Positions 10,993 through 22,700 of a stretch of 64,000 nt of DNA are shown piece after piece. This DNA comes from Diacronema lutheri. Lineage: Eukaryota; Haptophyta; Pavlovophyceae; Pavlovales; Pavlovaceae. Below the pieces are notes generated by a model. It saw nothing but the letters and a program-made list of their open reading frames with translations. It did no database searches and was not told the DNA's origin. The translations under genes and the position numbers were made by a program. Location: the NCBI GenBank assembly GCA_019448385.1, contig JAGTXO010000018.1, forward strand, positions 310,001-374,000, written 5' to 3'. Each line of letters opens with the position of its first letter. Positions within the stretch are counted from its first letter, which is position 1.

Positions 10993-11019
10993 CCCGGCCC
11001 CCCCCCCCCGGGCCCCCCG

Positions 11020-11057
<38 letters not shown>
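11020..11057. repeat. Poly-C tract (38 bp) at the right transposon edge
   Basis: An uninterrupted C run lies in a wider C-rich zone (10988–11066) just outside the right TIR. It also lies upstream of the secreted-protein gene at 11281. Confidence 0.9.
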
Positions 11058-11280
11058 ACCCCCCCCTATTGGCGCTGTGTACTGCCCACGTCACGTGCCT
11101 GTGCGCGCTCGTGCTTGTGCACGGCTTATAGGCACGAGCAAGAATCTGCGCGGAGCTCGATGCCGCCGGCTGCGCGGTTTTTCCTCTTTCTCTCCCGCCC
11201 AAAAAAAAGGCTTTGCCCTCCCTCCCCTTTCGGAAGGTGCCGTCAAAGTGCCCACTGCTGCGCGAAACCGGAACCGCACG

Positions 11281-13683
11281 ATGCGCGTCGCCGCCGCGCG
11301 GTGGCTCGCGCTCGGCGCCGCGTTGCTGTGCGCCGGCGTGGCGCACGCCAAGCTCGTCGGCGAGCTCTTGCCGTGCCGCGCAAACTGGTTCGTGCACGAC
11401 GTGGGCGCGCCCAAGCTCGCGCCGTGCGCGCCACGCGCGGCGACCGTGCTCAAGCACCACGCCGTGAGCGACTGGGTCGCGGGCGAGCAGCCAGCGCCGA
11501 AGCGCGTCTTCGGCTCAGCGGCGCCTACGCCGCTGCCCGTCGTTGCTGTGATGACGCACCGAGAGTTTGTGCTTGGCTGCCATTCCTTTGAGGCGCTGTG
11601 GTCGCACCGGATGCCAACCTACTTGGTCTTCAACGCCGACTTTGCGCGCGCGTGGCGGCTGGCGGAGCTGGTGCGCTCCAAGGCGACGGCGCAGACGCAG
11701 CTGCTCGTCCTGCGCCGTCTTCCGGGCGAGCTGCTCGCGCGTAGCGTCGTGCTCTCGCTGCTGCAGGCGCAGGAGGCGGGCGACCCCGAGTTTGTCTTCT
11801 TCACGCACTGCGACATCCACCAGCTCCCCACGTGGCAGCCGCGCGGGCTGTCCAGCTACGTCGACGCGGTGGAACAGCTGGTCGGCGACTTCCGCCGTGA
11901 AAAGGAGCTTCGCGCCGCCGGCCGCACCGCCGTGCGCTTTGACGGCCCATACGGGCACACGTCGCCCGACTTTTGGCGCGGCAACGCGACGTGCGCAGCG
12001 CTCTCGGGCCGCGAGCGGTCGCAGATGCCCGTCTACGCGATGAATGCGGTGATGGTCGAGTCGGTGTCGACGCGCGAGCACTTGGTCGGCTCGATCGTCC
12101 ATGGCGTCGACGTGGGCGGCTACGTCGCGACCGGAGGGCTGAACGAGTCGCGGCACGCGCGCGTGGCGACGCCGGCAGCTGACGACGGTGCGGGCGGCGG
12201 CGGCCGCCCGTGGCTGAGCGACGCGGGCACGTGGCTTGAGGACCACGCGCTCATGTACGACCTGTCACTGTACCGCGCGATGCACGCCACATTCGCGCTC
12301 GCCGACGCGGGCGACGTGCTCTTCCACAACGAGTACTTCCAACCCGAGCTGCTCTGCAGGATGGGCTGGACGGCGCTGCGCGACAACGAGGTCTATCTGC
12401 ACTACTCGAGCAGGCTCGAGGACGACGCGCGCTTTGCGGCGGCGCACCAGCAGCTCGCGCGCAAGGGGAAGACGCGCGTGATGCTCGCCAAGGACGGCAT
12501 CCCCGTCTACGACGGTGTGTACGAGCGCGTCGACCTCGAGTGGCTGCGCGCGTTCCAGCTCGAGCTCGTGTACGCGCGCATGTCGCCGATGGCGCGCGTG
12601 CGCGAGCACGTCGCCGGCAGCGCGGTCTTCGGTTCGCGTCACTTCCTCGAGTGGGGCAACAACGTCTTCCCGCTCTTTGCGCGCGCCTCGATGCTGCCCA
12701 ACGCCATCTTGGATGCACCCAGCCGCAAGCGCACCGTCGGCGATCTGGTCGACGTGGGCGTGGGCGCGCTCTTTGCGGTCGCCGGCTACGAGCGCACAAG
12801 GGCGAAAGCGCCAGCGGACGGGCGCAGGCCGGCGGTGCGCGCGGCCGAGGCGGCGCGCGCGATGGACGCGGGCCACCTCACTCTCCGCCGCGTCTCCTAC
12901 CCGCTCGCGCGCTTCTTTCACGTCACGTACGCCGACCTGTCCAACGAGACGGTCCGCGAAGCTCCGCTGCCGCGGCGCCCATGCGGCTGCCTTTACGCGG
13001 TCGCGCCCTACACGCTCGGCAACGACGTGGGCAGCTGCACGCTCTTCCTCGACCTCGAAACTTCAGACCGCCGTCGCATTGGCGTCTGGGCGTCCAACTT
13101 TGTGCGCTACAGCGGCTGCGCGGACGGTTCGCGCGCACCGCCCGTGCTGCGGCTGCCGCTCGACGCGCGGGTGCGCGCAGTGGGCTCGCCCTTCCTCGCG
13201 ACGCCGGGGCGGTCGGTGCCGGCCTCGGCGGTGCTCCGCGCCTTCGGCGAGTTGTGTGCGCGACGCGGCCTCCCAATGGCCGCCTCGGTCGCCGCACTGC
13301 GCGTTGGCGGCCCATGGTGGCGCGCGCTGCTTCCTTCCGCGCTCGCGCGCGCGGCGGGCGTGTACGAGGACAGCGCCGCGTGGCCCGACCTCGGCCCCTT
13401 CCTTCCCGAGGGCAACCAGACGTGGTACGCGCACATGCGCACCATGCCGCCGCTCACTGTCTCAGGTTCGCTCGACGTGGACATGTTTGGCTACACGCAG
13501 GGGGTAAGGCCAGTCGCGCTGCGCACGCTTTGCCGGCGCATTGTCGTGCGCTACACGTGGCGTGACAAGATCATGCCGCACCTTTGCTCGTCGCAAGCGC
13601 GTGCGCCTGAAGCAGCGGGCCCCGGCCAGGCCATTTGCTGCTCCATGACGCCCTGTACGCCGAGTGACGCGTTCAGGATGTAA
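11281..13683 (+). CDS. Large secreted protein, possible glycosyltransferase-like, single exon
   Basis: The 800-aa product starts at the ATG at 11281. This start was chosen because it opens a clear signal peptide (MRVAAARWLALGAALLCAGVAHA). The same frame is open further upstream only through C-tract sequence. The N-terminal third reads like an alpha/beta fold (LPVVAVMTHREFVLG, MPTYLVFNADFARAW, PEFVFFTHCDIHQLP near residues 170–180). HCDIH could be a DxD/DxH-type metal site of a GT-A glycosyltransferase, and FHNEYFQPELL follows later. No family is securely recognised. There are many N-glycosylation sequons and paired cysteines towards the C-terminus (CLYAVAPYTLGNDVGSC, ICCSMTPC). It most likely acts in the secretory pathway, at the surface, or outside the cell. 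Confidence 0.65.
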   Translation: MRVAAARWLALGAALLCAGVAHAKLVGELLPCRANWFVHDVGAPKLAPCAPRAATVLKHHAVSDWVAGEQPAPKRVFGSAAPTPLPVVAVMTHREFVLGCHSFEALWSHRMPTYLVFNADFARAWRLAELVRSKATAQTQLLVLRRLPGELLARSVVLSLLQAQEAGDPEFVFFTHCDIHQLPTWQPRGLSSYVDAVEQLVGDFRREKELRAAGRTAVRFDGPYGHTSPDFWRGNATCAALSGRERSQMPVYAMNAVMVESVSTREHLVGSIVHGVDVGGYVATGGLNESRHARVATPAADDGAGGGGRPWLSDAGTWLEDHALMYDLSLYRAMHATFALADAGDVLFHNEYFQPELLCRMGWTALRDNEVYLHYSSRLEDDARFAAAHQQLARKGKTRVMLAKDGIPVYDGVYERVDLEWLRAFQLELVYARMSPMARVREHVAGSAVFGSRHFLEWGNNVFPLFARASMLPNAILDAPSRKRTVGDLVDVGVGALFAVAGYERTRAKAPADGRRPAVRAAEAARAMDAGHLTLRRVSYPLARFFHVTYADLSNETVREAPLPRRPCGCLYAVAPYTLGNDVGSCTLFLDLETSDRRRIGVWASNFVRYSGCADGSRAPPVLRLPLDARVRAVGSPFLATPGRSVPASAVLRAFGELCARRGLPMAASVAALRVGGPWWRALLPSALARAAGVYEDSAAWPDLGPFLPEGNQTWYAHMRTMPPLTVSGSLDVDMFGYTQGVRPVALRTLCRRIVVRYTWRDKIMPHLCSSQARAPEAAGPGQAICCSMTPCTPSDAFRM

Positions 13684-13719
13684 GCTGCATGCTACACGTG
13701 GAAAACAAAGTGGAGTGTC

Positions 13720-13773
13720 AACTGAACCGAAATGGAGACTAATAAATTTATTAGTCTCCATTTCGGTTCAGTT
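13720..13773. terminator. 54-bp perfect palindrome just after the secreted-protein gene
   Basis: The centre lies between 13746 and 13747 (AATAAA|TTTATT). Both 27-bp arms match with no mismatch and no loop; outside them one mismatch and two more pairs follow. It starts 37 bp after the stop at 13683 and ends where the 186-bp array begins. It is AT-rich against its surroundings. It could be a 3'-end hairpin, a tiny mobile element, or an assembly fold-back; the terminator label is only one possibility. Confidence 0.5.
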
Positions 13774-13779
13774 CACGCT

Positions 13780-16700
13780 GCGCGCGCAGGCGAGCGTTGC
13801 GCCGTCTCGCGCCAAGCACACGGTTCGAACGCTGTCAATCAACGCGCATGGCCGCGGCCGCTTCCGCCGCAGGTGCTGCATTACCCTGAGCAAACCACGA
13901 GCAGCGCCACAACGCCTGATTGCAAGGTCAACCAGCAGCTTTTGGGGGGTCGACGGGCTGGAAGGTTCGATCAATCGCGAGCTAGACAAACGCGCTGTAA
14001 CGCACCACAAGCGCGCTTTTGACTGGCTGAGTACCGAGCGCGCAGACGAGCGTGTCAATGTCCAACTACGCGATACCAACGCGATACAGCCACGCGCATG
14101 GCAGCGCCGCTTCCGCTGCTTCCGCTTGCGCTGCTGCATTGCACGAAGCAAACCAAGAGCAGAGCACAAGGGCACTTTGGCTGACCACGAGCGCACTTTT
14201 GGCTGGTTCAACACTGAGCGCGCAGACGAGCGCGACTGTTGCTCTCTGTTCGATTCCTACTCACGCGGTGCCTCCGTGGTACACCCACGCGCATGGCAGC
14301 AGGTAAACGCTGCTGCATTGCACCGAGCAAACCACGTGCAGAGCACAAGGGCACTTTGGCTGACCACGAGAGCACTTTTGGCTGGGTGAACATTGAGCGC
14401 GCAAACAAGCGCGACTGTTGCGCCGAGTCGAACTCCAAACACGCGGTGCATCCACGGCACACTCACGCGCATGGCAGCGGCCACTGCTGCTTACGCTGCT
14501 GCATTGCACCGAGCAAACCACGTGCAGAGCACAAGGGCACTTTGGCTGACCACGAGAGCACTTTTGGCTGGATGAGCACTGAGCGCGCAGACGAGCGCGA
14601 CTGTTGCGCCGAGTAACTCCAACCACGCGGTGCATCAACGGCACACTCACGCGCATGGCAGCGGCCACTGCTGCTTACGCTGCTGCATTGCATGAAGCAA
14701 ACCACGTGCAGAGCACAAGGGCACTTTGGCTGACCACGAGCGCACTTTTGGCTGGTTGAACACTTAGCGCGCAGACGAGCGCGACTGTTGCGCCGAGTCG
14801 AGCTCCAAACACGCGGTGCCTCCGCGGTACACCCACGCGCATGGCAGCGGCCACTGCTGCATACGCTGCTGCATTGCACCGAGCAAACCACGTGCAGAGC
14901 ACAAGGGCACTTTGGCTGACCACGAGCGCACTTTTGGCTGGTTGAACACTGAGCGCGCAAACAAGCGCGACTGTTGCGCCGAGTCGAGCTCCAAACACGC
15001 GGTGCTTCCACGGCACACTCACGCGCATGGCAGCGGCCACTGCTGCTTACGCTCCTGCATTGCACCGAGCAAACCACGTGCAGAGCACAAGGGCACTTTG
15101 GCTGACCACGAGCGCACTTTTGGCTGGATGAGCACTGAGCGCGCAGACGAGCGCGACTGTTGCGCCGAGTCGAGCTCCAAACACGCGGTGCCTCCGCGGT
15201 ACACCCACGCGCATGGCAGCGGCCACTGCTGCATACGCTGCTGCATTGTACCGAGCAAACCACGTGCAGAGCACAAGGGCACTTTGGCTGACCACGAGCG
15301 CACTTTTGGCTGGTTGAACACTGAGCGCGCAAACAAGCGCGACTGTTGCGCCGAGTCGAGCTCCAAACACGCGGTGCTTCCACGACACACTCACGCGCAT
15401 GGCAGCGGCCACTGCTGCATACGCTGCTGCATTGTACCGAGCAAACCACGTGCAGAGCACAAGGGCACTTTGGCTGACCACGAGCGCACTTTTGGCTGGT
15501 TGAACACTGAGCGCGCAAACAAGCGCGACTGTTGCGCCGAGACGAGCTCCAAACACGCGGTGCATCCACGGCACACTCACGCGCATGGCAGCGGCCACTG
15601 CTGCTTACGCTGCTGCATTGCATGAAGCAAACCACGTGCAGAGCACAAGGGCACTTTGGCTGACCACGAGCGCACTTTTGGCTGGTTGAACACTTAGCGC
15701 GCAAACAAGCGCGACTGTTGCGCCGAGTCGAACTTCAACCACGCGTTGCATCAACGGCACACTCACGCGCATGGCAGCGGCCACTGCAGCTTACGCTGCT
15801 GCATTGCACCGAGCAAACCACGTGCAGAGCACAAGGGCACTTTGGCTGACCACGAGCGCACTTTTGGCTGGTTGAACACTTAGCGCGCAAACAAGCGCGA
15901 CTGTTGCGCCGAGTCGAACTTCAACCACGCGTTGCATCAACGGCACACTCACGCGCATGGCAGCGGCCACTGCAGCTTACGCTGCTGCATTGCATCGAGC
16001 AAACCACGAGCAGAGCACAAGGGCACTTTGGCTGACCACGAGCGCACTTTTGGCTGGATGAGCACTGAGCGCGCAGACGAGCGCGACTGTTGCGCCGAGT
16101 CGAGCTCCAAACACGCGGTGCCTCCGCGGTACACCCACGCGCATGGCAGCGGCCACTGCTGCATACGCTGCTGCATTGTACCGAGCAAACCACGTGCAGA
16201 GCACAAGGGCATTTTGGCTGACCACGAGCGCACTTTTGGCTGGTTGAACACTGAGCGCGCAAACAAGCGCGACTGTTGCGCCGAGTCGAGCTCCAAACAC
16301 GCGGTGCATCCACGGCACACTCACGCGCATGGCAGCGGCCACTGCTGCTTACGCTGCTGCATTGCACCGAGCAAACCACGTGCAGAGCACAAGGGCACTT
16401 TGGCTGACCACGAGAGCACTTTTGGCTGGATGAGCACTGAGCGCGCAGACGAGCGCGACTAATGCGCCGAGTAACGCCAACCACGCGGTGCATCCACGGC
16501 ACACTCACGCGCATGGCAGCGGCCACAGCTGCTTACGCTCCTGCATTGCATGAAGCAAACCACGTGCAGAGCACAAGGGCACTTTGGCTGACCACGAGCG
16601 CACTTTTGGCTGGTTGAACACTGAGCGCGCAGACGAGCGCGACTGTTGCGCCGAGTCGAGCTCCAAACACGCGGTGCCTCCGCGGTACACCCACGCGCAT

Positions 16701-19700
16701 GGCAGCGGCCACTGCTGCTTGCGATGCTGCATTGCACTGAGCAAACCACGTGCAGAGCACAAGGGCACTTTGGCTGACCACGAGCGCACTTTTGGCTGGT
16801 TGAACACTTAGCGCGCAAACAAGCGCGACTGTTGCGCCGAGTCGAACTTCAACCACGCGTTGCATCAACGGCACACTCACGCGCATGGCAGCGGCCACTG
16901 CAGCTTACGCTGCTGCATTGCATCGAACAAACCACGAGCAGAGCACAAGGGCACTTTGGCTGACCACGAGCGCACTTTTGGCTGGATGAGCACTGAGCGC
17001 GCGGACGAGCGCGACTGTTGCGTCGAGTCGAACTGTAACCACGTGGGGCATCCACGGCACCCAAAGGCGCATGGCAGCGGTCACTGCTGCTTGCGCTGCT
17101 GCATTGCACCGAGCAAACCAAGAGCAGAGCATAAGGGCATTTTGGCTGACCACGAGCGCACTTTTGGCTAGTTGAACACTAAGCGCGCAGACGAGCGCGA
17201 CTGTTGCGCCGAGTCGAACTTCAACCACGCGGTACTTCCATGGCACACTCACGCGCATGGCAGCGGCAACTGCTGCATACGCTCCTGCATTGTACCGAGC
17301 AAACCACGTAAAGAGCACAAGGGCACTTTGGCTGACCACGCGCGCACTTTTGGCTGGTTGAACACTGCGCGCGTAGACGAGCGCGACTGTTGCGCCGAGT
17401 CAAACTCCAAACACGCGGTGCATCCACGGCACACTCACGCGCATGGCAGCGGCCACTGCTGCTTACGCTGCTGCATTGCACCGAGCAAACCACGTGCAGA
17501 GCACAAGGGCACTTTGGCTGACCACGAGAGCACTTTTGGCTGGATGAGCACTGAGCGCGCAGACGAGCGCGACTGTTGCGCCGAGTCGAGCTCCAAACAC
17601 GCGGTGCCTCCGCGGTACACCCACGCGCATGGCAGCGGCCACTGCTGCTTACGCTGCTGCATTGTACCGAGCAAACCACGTGCAGAGCACAAGGGCACTT
17701 TGGCTGACCACGAGCGCACTTTTGGCTGGATGAGCACTGAGCGCGCAGACGAGCGCGACTGTTGCGCCGAGTAACTTCAACCACGCGGTGCATCAACGGC
17801 ACACTCACGCGCATGGCAGCGGCCACTGCTGCTTACGCTGCTGCATTGCATGAAGCAAACCACGTGCAGAGCACAAGGGCACTTTGGCTGACCACGAGCG
17901 CACTTTTGGCTGGTTGAACACTTAGCGCGCAGACGAGCGCGACTGTTGCGCCGAGTCGAGCTTCAAACACGCGGTGCCTCCGCGGTACACCCACGCGCAT
18001 GGCAGCGGCCACTGCTGCATACGCTGCTGCATTGTACCGAGCAAACCACGTGCAGAGCACAAGGGCACTTTGGCTGACCACGAGCGCACTTTAGGCTGGT
18101 TCAACACTGAGCGCGCAAACAAGCGCGACTGTTGCGCCGAGTCAAACTTCAACCACGCGGTGCTTCCACGACACACTCACGCGCATGGCAGCGGCCACTG
18201 CTGCTTACGCTCCTGCATTGCATGAAGCAAACCACGTGCAGAGCACAAGGGCACTTTGGCTGACCACGAGCGCACTTTTGGCTGGTTGAACACTGAGCGC
18301 GCAGACGAGCGCGACTGTTGCGCCGAGTCGAGCTCCAAACACGCGGTGCCTCCGCGGTACACTCACGCGCATGGCAGCGGCCACTGCTGCATACGCTGCT
18401 GCATTGTACCGAGCAAACCACGTGCAGAGCACAAGGGCACTTTGGCTGACCACGAGCGCACTTTTGGCTGGTTGAACACTGAGCGCGCAAACAAGCGCGA
18501 CTGTTGCGCCGAGTCGAACTTCAACCACGCGGTGCTTCCACGACACACTCACGCGCATGGCAGCGGCAACTGCTGCATACGCTGCTGCATTGTACCGAGC
18601 AAACCACGTGCAGAGCACAAGGGCACTTTGGCTGACCACAAGCGCACTTTTGGCTGGTTGAACACTGAGCGCGCAAACAAGCGCGACTGTTGCGCCGAGT
18701 CGAGCTCCAAACACGCGGTGCATCCACGGCACACTCACGCGCATGGCAGCGGCCACTGCTGCTTACGCTGCTGCATTGCACCGAGCAAACCACGTGCAGA
18801 GCACAAGGGCACTTTGGCTGACCACGAGAGCACTTTTGGCTGGATGAGCACTGAGCGCGCAAACAAGGGCGACTGTTGCGCCGAGTACCGCCAACCACGC
18901 GGTGCATCCACGGCACACTCACGCGCATGGCAGCGGCCACTGCTGCTTACGCTGCTGCATTGCATGAAGCAAACCACGTGCAGAGCACAAGGCCACTTTG
19001 GCTGACCACGAGCGCGCTTTTGGCTGGATGAACACTGAGCGCGCAGACGAGCGCGACTGTTGCGCCGAGTCGAGCTCCAAACACGCGGTGCCTCCGCGGT
19101 ACACCCACGCGCATGGCAGCGGCCACTGCTGCTTACGCTGCTGCATTGCACCGAGCAAACCACGAGCAGAGCACAAGGGCACTTTGGCTGACCACGAGCG
19201 CACTTTTGGCTGGATGAACACTGAGCGCGCAAACGAGCGCGACTGTTGCGTCGAGTCGAGCCGCAACCGCGCGGTGCATCCACGGCACACTCATGCGCAT
19301 GGCAGCGGCCACTGCTGCTTGCGCTGCTGCATTGCACCGAGCAAACCACGTGCAGAGCACAAGGGCACTTTGGCTGACCACGAGCGCACTTTTGGCTGGT
19401 TGAACACTGAGCGCGCAGACAAGCGCGACTGTTGCGCCGAGTCGAACTTCAACCACGCGTTGCATCCACGGCACACTCACGCGCATGGCAGCGGCCACTG
19501 CAGCTTACGCTGCTGCATTGCATCGAGCAAACCACGAGCAGAGCACAAGCGCACTTTGGCTGACCACGAGCGCACTTTTGGCTGGATGAACACTGAGCGC
19601 GCGGACGAGCGCGACTGTTGCGTCGAGTCGAACTGTAACCACGTGGGGCATCCACGGCACCCAAAGGCGCATGGCAGCGGCCACTGCTGCTTGCGCTGCT

Positions 19701-22700
19701 GCATTGCACCGAGCAAACCAAGAGCAGAGCATAAGGGCATTTTGGCTGACCACGAGTGCACTTTTGGCTAGTTGAACACTAAGCGCGCAGACGAGCGCGA
19801 CTGTTGCGCCGAGTCGAACTTCAACCACGCGGTACTTCCATGGCACACTCACGCGCATGGCAGCGGCAACTGCTGCATACGCTCCTGCATTGTACCGAGC
19901 AAACCACGTAAAGAGCACAAGGGCACTTGGGCTGACCACGAGCGCACTTTTTGCTGGTTGAACACTGAGCGCGCAAACGAGCGCGAATGTTGCGCCGAGT
20001 CGAACTCCAACCACGCGGGGCATCCACGGCACACTCACGCGCATGGCAGCGGCCACTGCTGCTCGCGCTGCTGCATAGTATCAAGCAAGCCACAATCAGA
20101 GCACAAAAGCACTTTGACTGACCACGAGCGCATTTTTGGCTGGTTGAACACTGATCGCGTCGACGAGCGCGACTGTTGCGTCGAGTCGAAGTCCAACCAC
20201 GCGTGGCATCCACGGCACACTCACGCGCATGGCAGCGGCCACTGCTGCTTGCGCTGCTGCATTGCATTGAGCAAACCACGAGCAGAGCACAAGGGCACTT
20301 TGGCTGACCACGAGCGCACTTTTGGTTGGTTGAGCACTGAGCTCGCAAACAAGCGCAACTGTTGCGCCGAGTCGAACTTCAACCACGCTATGCTTCCATG
20401 GCACGCTCACGCGCATGGCAGCGGCAACTGCTGCATACGCTGCTGCATTGTACCGAGCAAACCACGTCAAGAGCCTAAGGGCACTTGCGCTGACCACGAA
20501 CGCACGTTTGGCTGGTAAAACACTGAGCGCGCAAACGAGCGCGACTGTTGCGCCGAGTCGAACTCCAACCACGCGGGGCATCAACGGCACACTCACGCGC
20601 ATGGCAGCGGCCACTGCTGCTTGCGCTGCTGCATAGCATCAAGCAAACCACAATCAGAGCACAAAAGCACTTTGACTGACCACGAGCGCATTTTTGGCTG
20701 GTTGAACATTGATCGCGTCGACGAGCGCGACTGTTGCGTCGAGTCGAAGTCCAACCACGCGTGGCATCCACGGCACGCTCACGCGCATGGCAGCGGCCAC
20801 TGCTGCTTGCGCTGCTGCATTGCATTGAGCAAACCACGAGCAGAGCACAGGGGCACTTTGGCTGACCACGAGCGCACTTTTGGTTGGTTGAGCACTGAGC
20901 TCGCAAACAAGCGCAACTGTTGCGCCGAGTCGAACTTCAACCACGCGGTACTTCCATGGCACACTCACGCGCATGGCAGCGGCAACTGCTGCATACGCTC
21001 CTGCATTGTACCGAGCAAACCACGTAAAGAGCACAAGGGCACTTGGGCTGACCACGAGCGCACTTTTGGCTGGTTGAACACTGAGCGCGCAAACGAGCGC
21101 GACTGTTGCGCCGAGTCGAACTCCAACCACGCGGGGCATCAACGGCACACTCACGCGCATGGCAGCGGACACTGCTGCTTGCGCTGCTGCATAGCATCAA
21201 GCAAACCACGATCAGAGCACAAAAAAAAAGCACTTTGGCTGACCACGAGCGCATTTTTGGCTGGTTGAACATTGATCGCGTCGACGAGCGCGACTGTTGC
21301 GTCGAGTCGAAGTCCAACCACGCGTGGCATCCACGGCACACTCACGCGCATGGCAGCGGCCACTGCTGCTTGCGCTGCTGCATTGCATTGAGCAAACCAC
21401 GAGCAGAGCACAGGGGCACTTTGGCTGACCACGAGCGCACTTTTGGTTGGTTGAGCACTGAGCTCGCAAACAAGCGCAACTGTTGCGCCGAGTCGAACTT
21501 CAACCACGCGGTACTTCCATGGCACACTCACGCGCATGGCAGCGGCAACTGCTGCATACGCTCCTGCATTGTACCGAGCAAACCACGTAAAGAGCACAAG
21601 GGCACTTGGGCTGACCACGAGCGCACTTTTGGCTGGTTGAACACTGAGCGCGCAAACGAGCGCGACTGTTGCGCCGAGTCGAACTCCAACCACGCGGGGC
21701 ATCAACGGCACACTCACGCGCATGGCAGCGGACACTGCTGCTTGCGCTGCTGCATAGCATCAAGCAAACCACGATCAGAGCACAAAAAAAAAGCACTTTG
21801 GCTGACCACGAGCGCATTTTTGGCTGGTTGAACATTGATCGCGTCGACGAGCGCGACTGTTGCGTCGAGTCGAAGTCCAACCACGCGGTGCATCCACGGC
21901 ACACACACGCGCATGGCAGCGGCCACTGCTGCTTGCGCTGCTGCATTGCACCGAGCAAACCACGAGCAGAGCACAATGGCACTTTGGCTGACCACGAGCG
22001 CACTTTTGGCTGGATGAACACTGAGCGCGCAAACGAGCGCGACTGTTGCGTCGAGTCGAGCCGCAACCGCGCGGTGCATCCACGGCACACTCATTCGCAT
22101 GGCAGCGGCCACTGCTGCTTGCGCTGCTGCATTGTACCGAGCAAACCAAGAGCAGAGCATAAGGGCACTTCGGCTGACCACGCGCGCACTTTTGGCTGGT
22201 TGAACACTGCGCGCGTAGACGAGCGCGACTGTTGCGCCGAGTCGAGCCGCAACCGCGCGGTGCATCCACGGCACACTCATTCGCATGGCAGCGGCCACTG
22301 CTGCTTGCGCTGCTGCATTGCACCGAGCAAACCACGAGCAGAGCACAATGGCACTTTGGCTGACCACGAGCGCACTTTTGGCTGGATGAACACTGAGCGC
22401 GCAAACGAGCGCGACTGTTGCGTCGAGTCGAGCCGCAACCGCGCGGTGCATCCACGGCACACTCATTCGCATGGAAGCGGCCACTGCTGCATACGCTGCT
22501 GCATTGTACCGAGCAAACCACGTGCAGAGCACAAGGGCACTTTGGCTGACCACGAGCGCACTTTTGGCTGGTTCAACACTGAGCGCGCAGACGAGCGCGA
22601 CTGTTGCTCGTTGTTCGATTCGTACTCACGCGGTGCCTCCGCGGCACACTCACGCGCATAACAGCGGCCACTGCTGCTTGCGCTGCTGCATTGCACCGAG

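Larger units (their letters stand above)
4032..11000. mobile_element. DNA transposon with TIRs and a large DDE-like transposase gene (about 7 kb)
   Basis: The element is bounded by inverted repeats (4032–4054 and 10979–11000). They share a perfect 14-bp core GGGGGTGACTTTAC and then an imperfect extension to GGGCC. Nearly all the interior is a reverse-strand gene whose predicted start (10875) lies about 100 bp inside the right end and whose stop (4127) lies about 70 bp inside the left end. The gene encodes a zinc-binding segment and a three-part acidic core described below. Both ends touch long C tracts, so no target-site duplication can be read. The TIRs and layout are direct observations. 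The superfamily is not recognised with confidence; a DUF6729-like DDE group is one possibility. Composition inside (conserved coding, CAG-rich low complexity) suggests a fairly recent copy. Confidence 0.75.

Noticed and set aside
10399-11280. Upstream extension of the secreted-protein frame
   Set aside because: It runs antisense through the transposon and then through the C tract (a run of prolines); the ATG at 11281 opens a good signal peptide.
13815-13990. tRNA-like GGTTCGA motifs at the array start
   Set aside because: No acceptor stem, anticodon arm or A/B-box spacing could be assembled around them.
14463-15704. A 413-codon reverse-strand protein in the satellite array
   Set aside because: The period being a multiple of three creates long frames on both strands at once; no start, neighbour or domain supports it as a gene.
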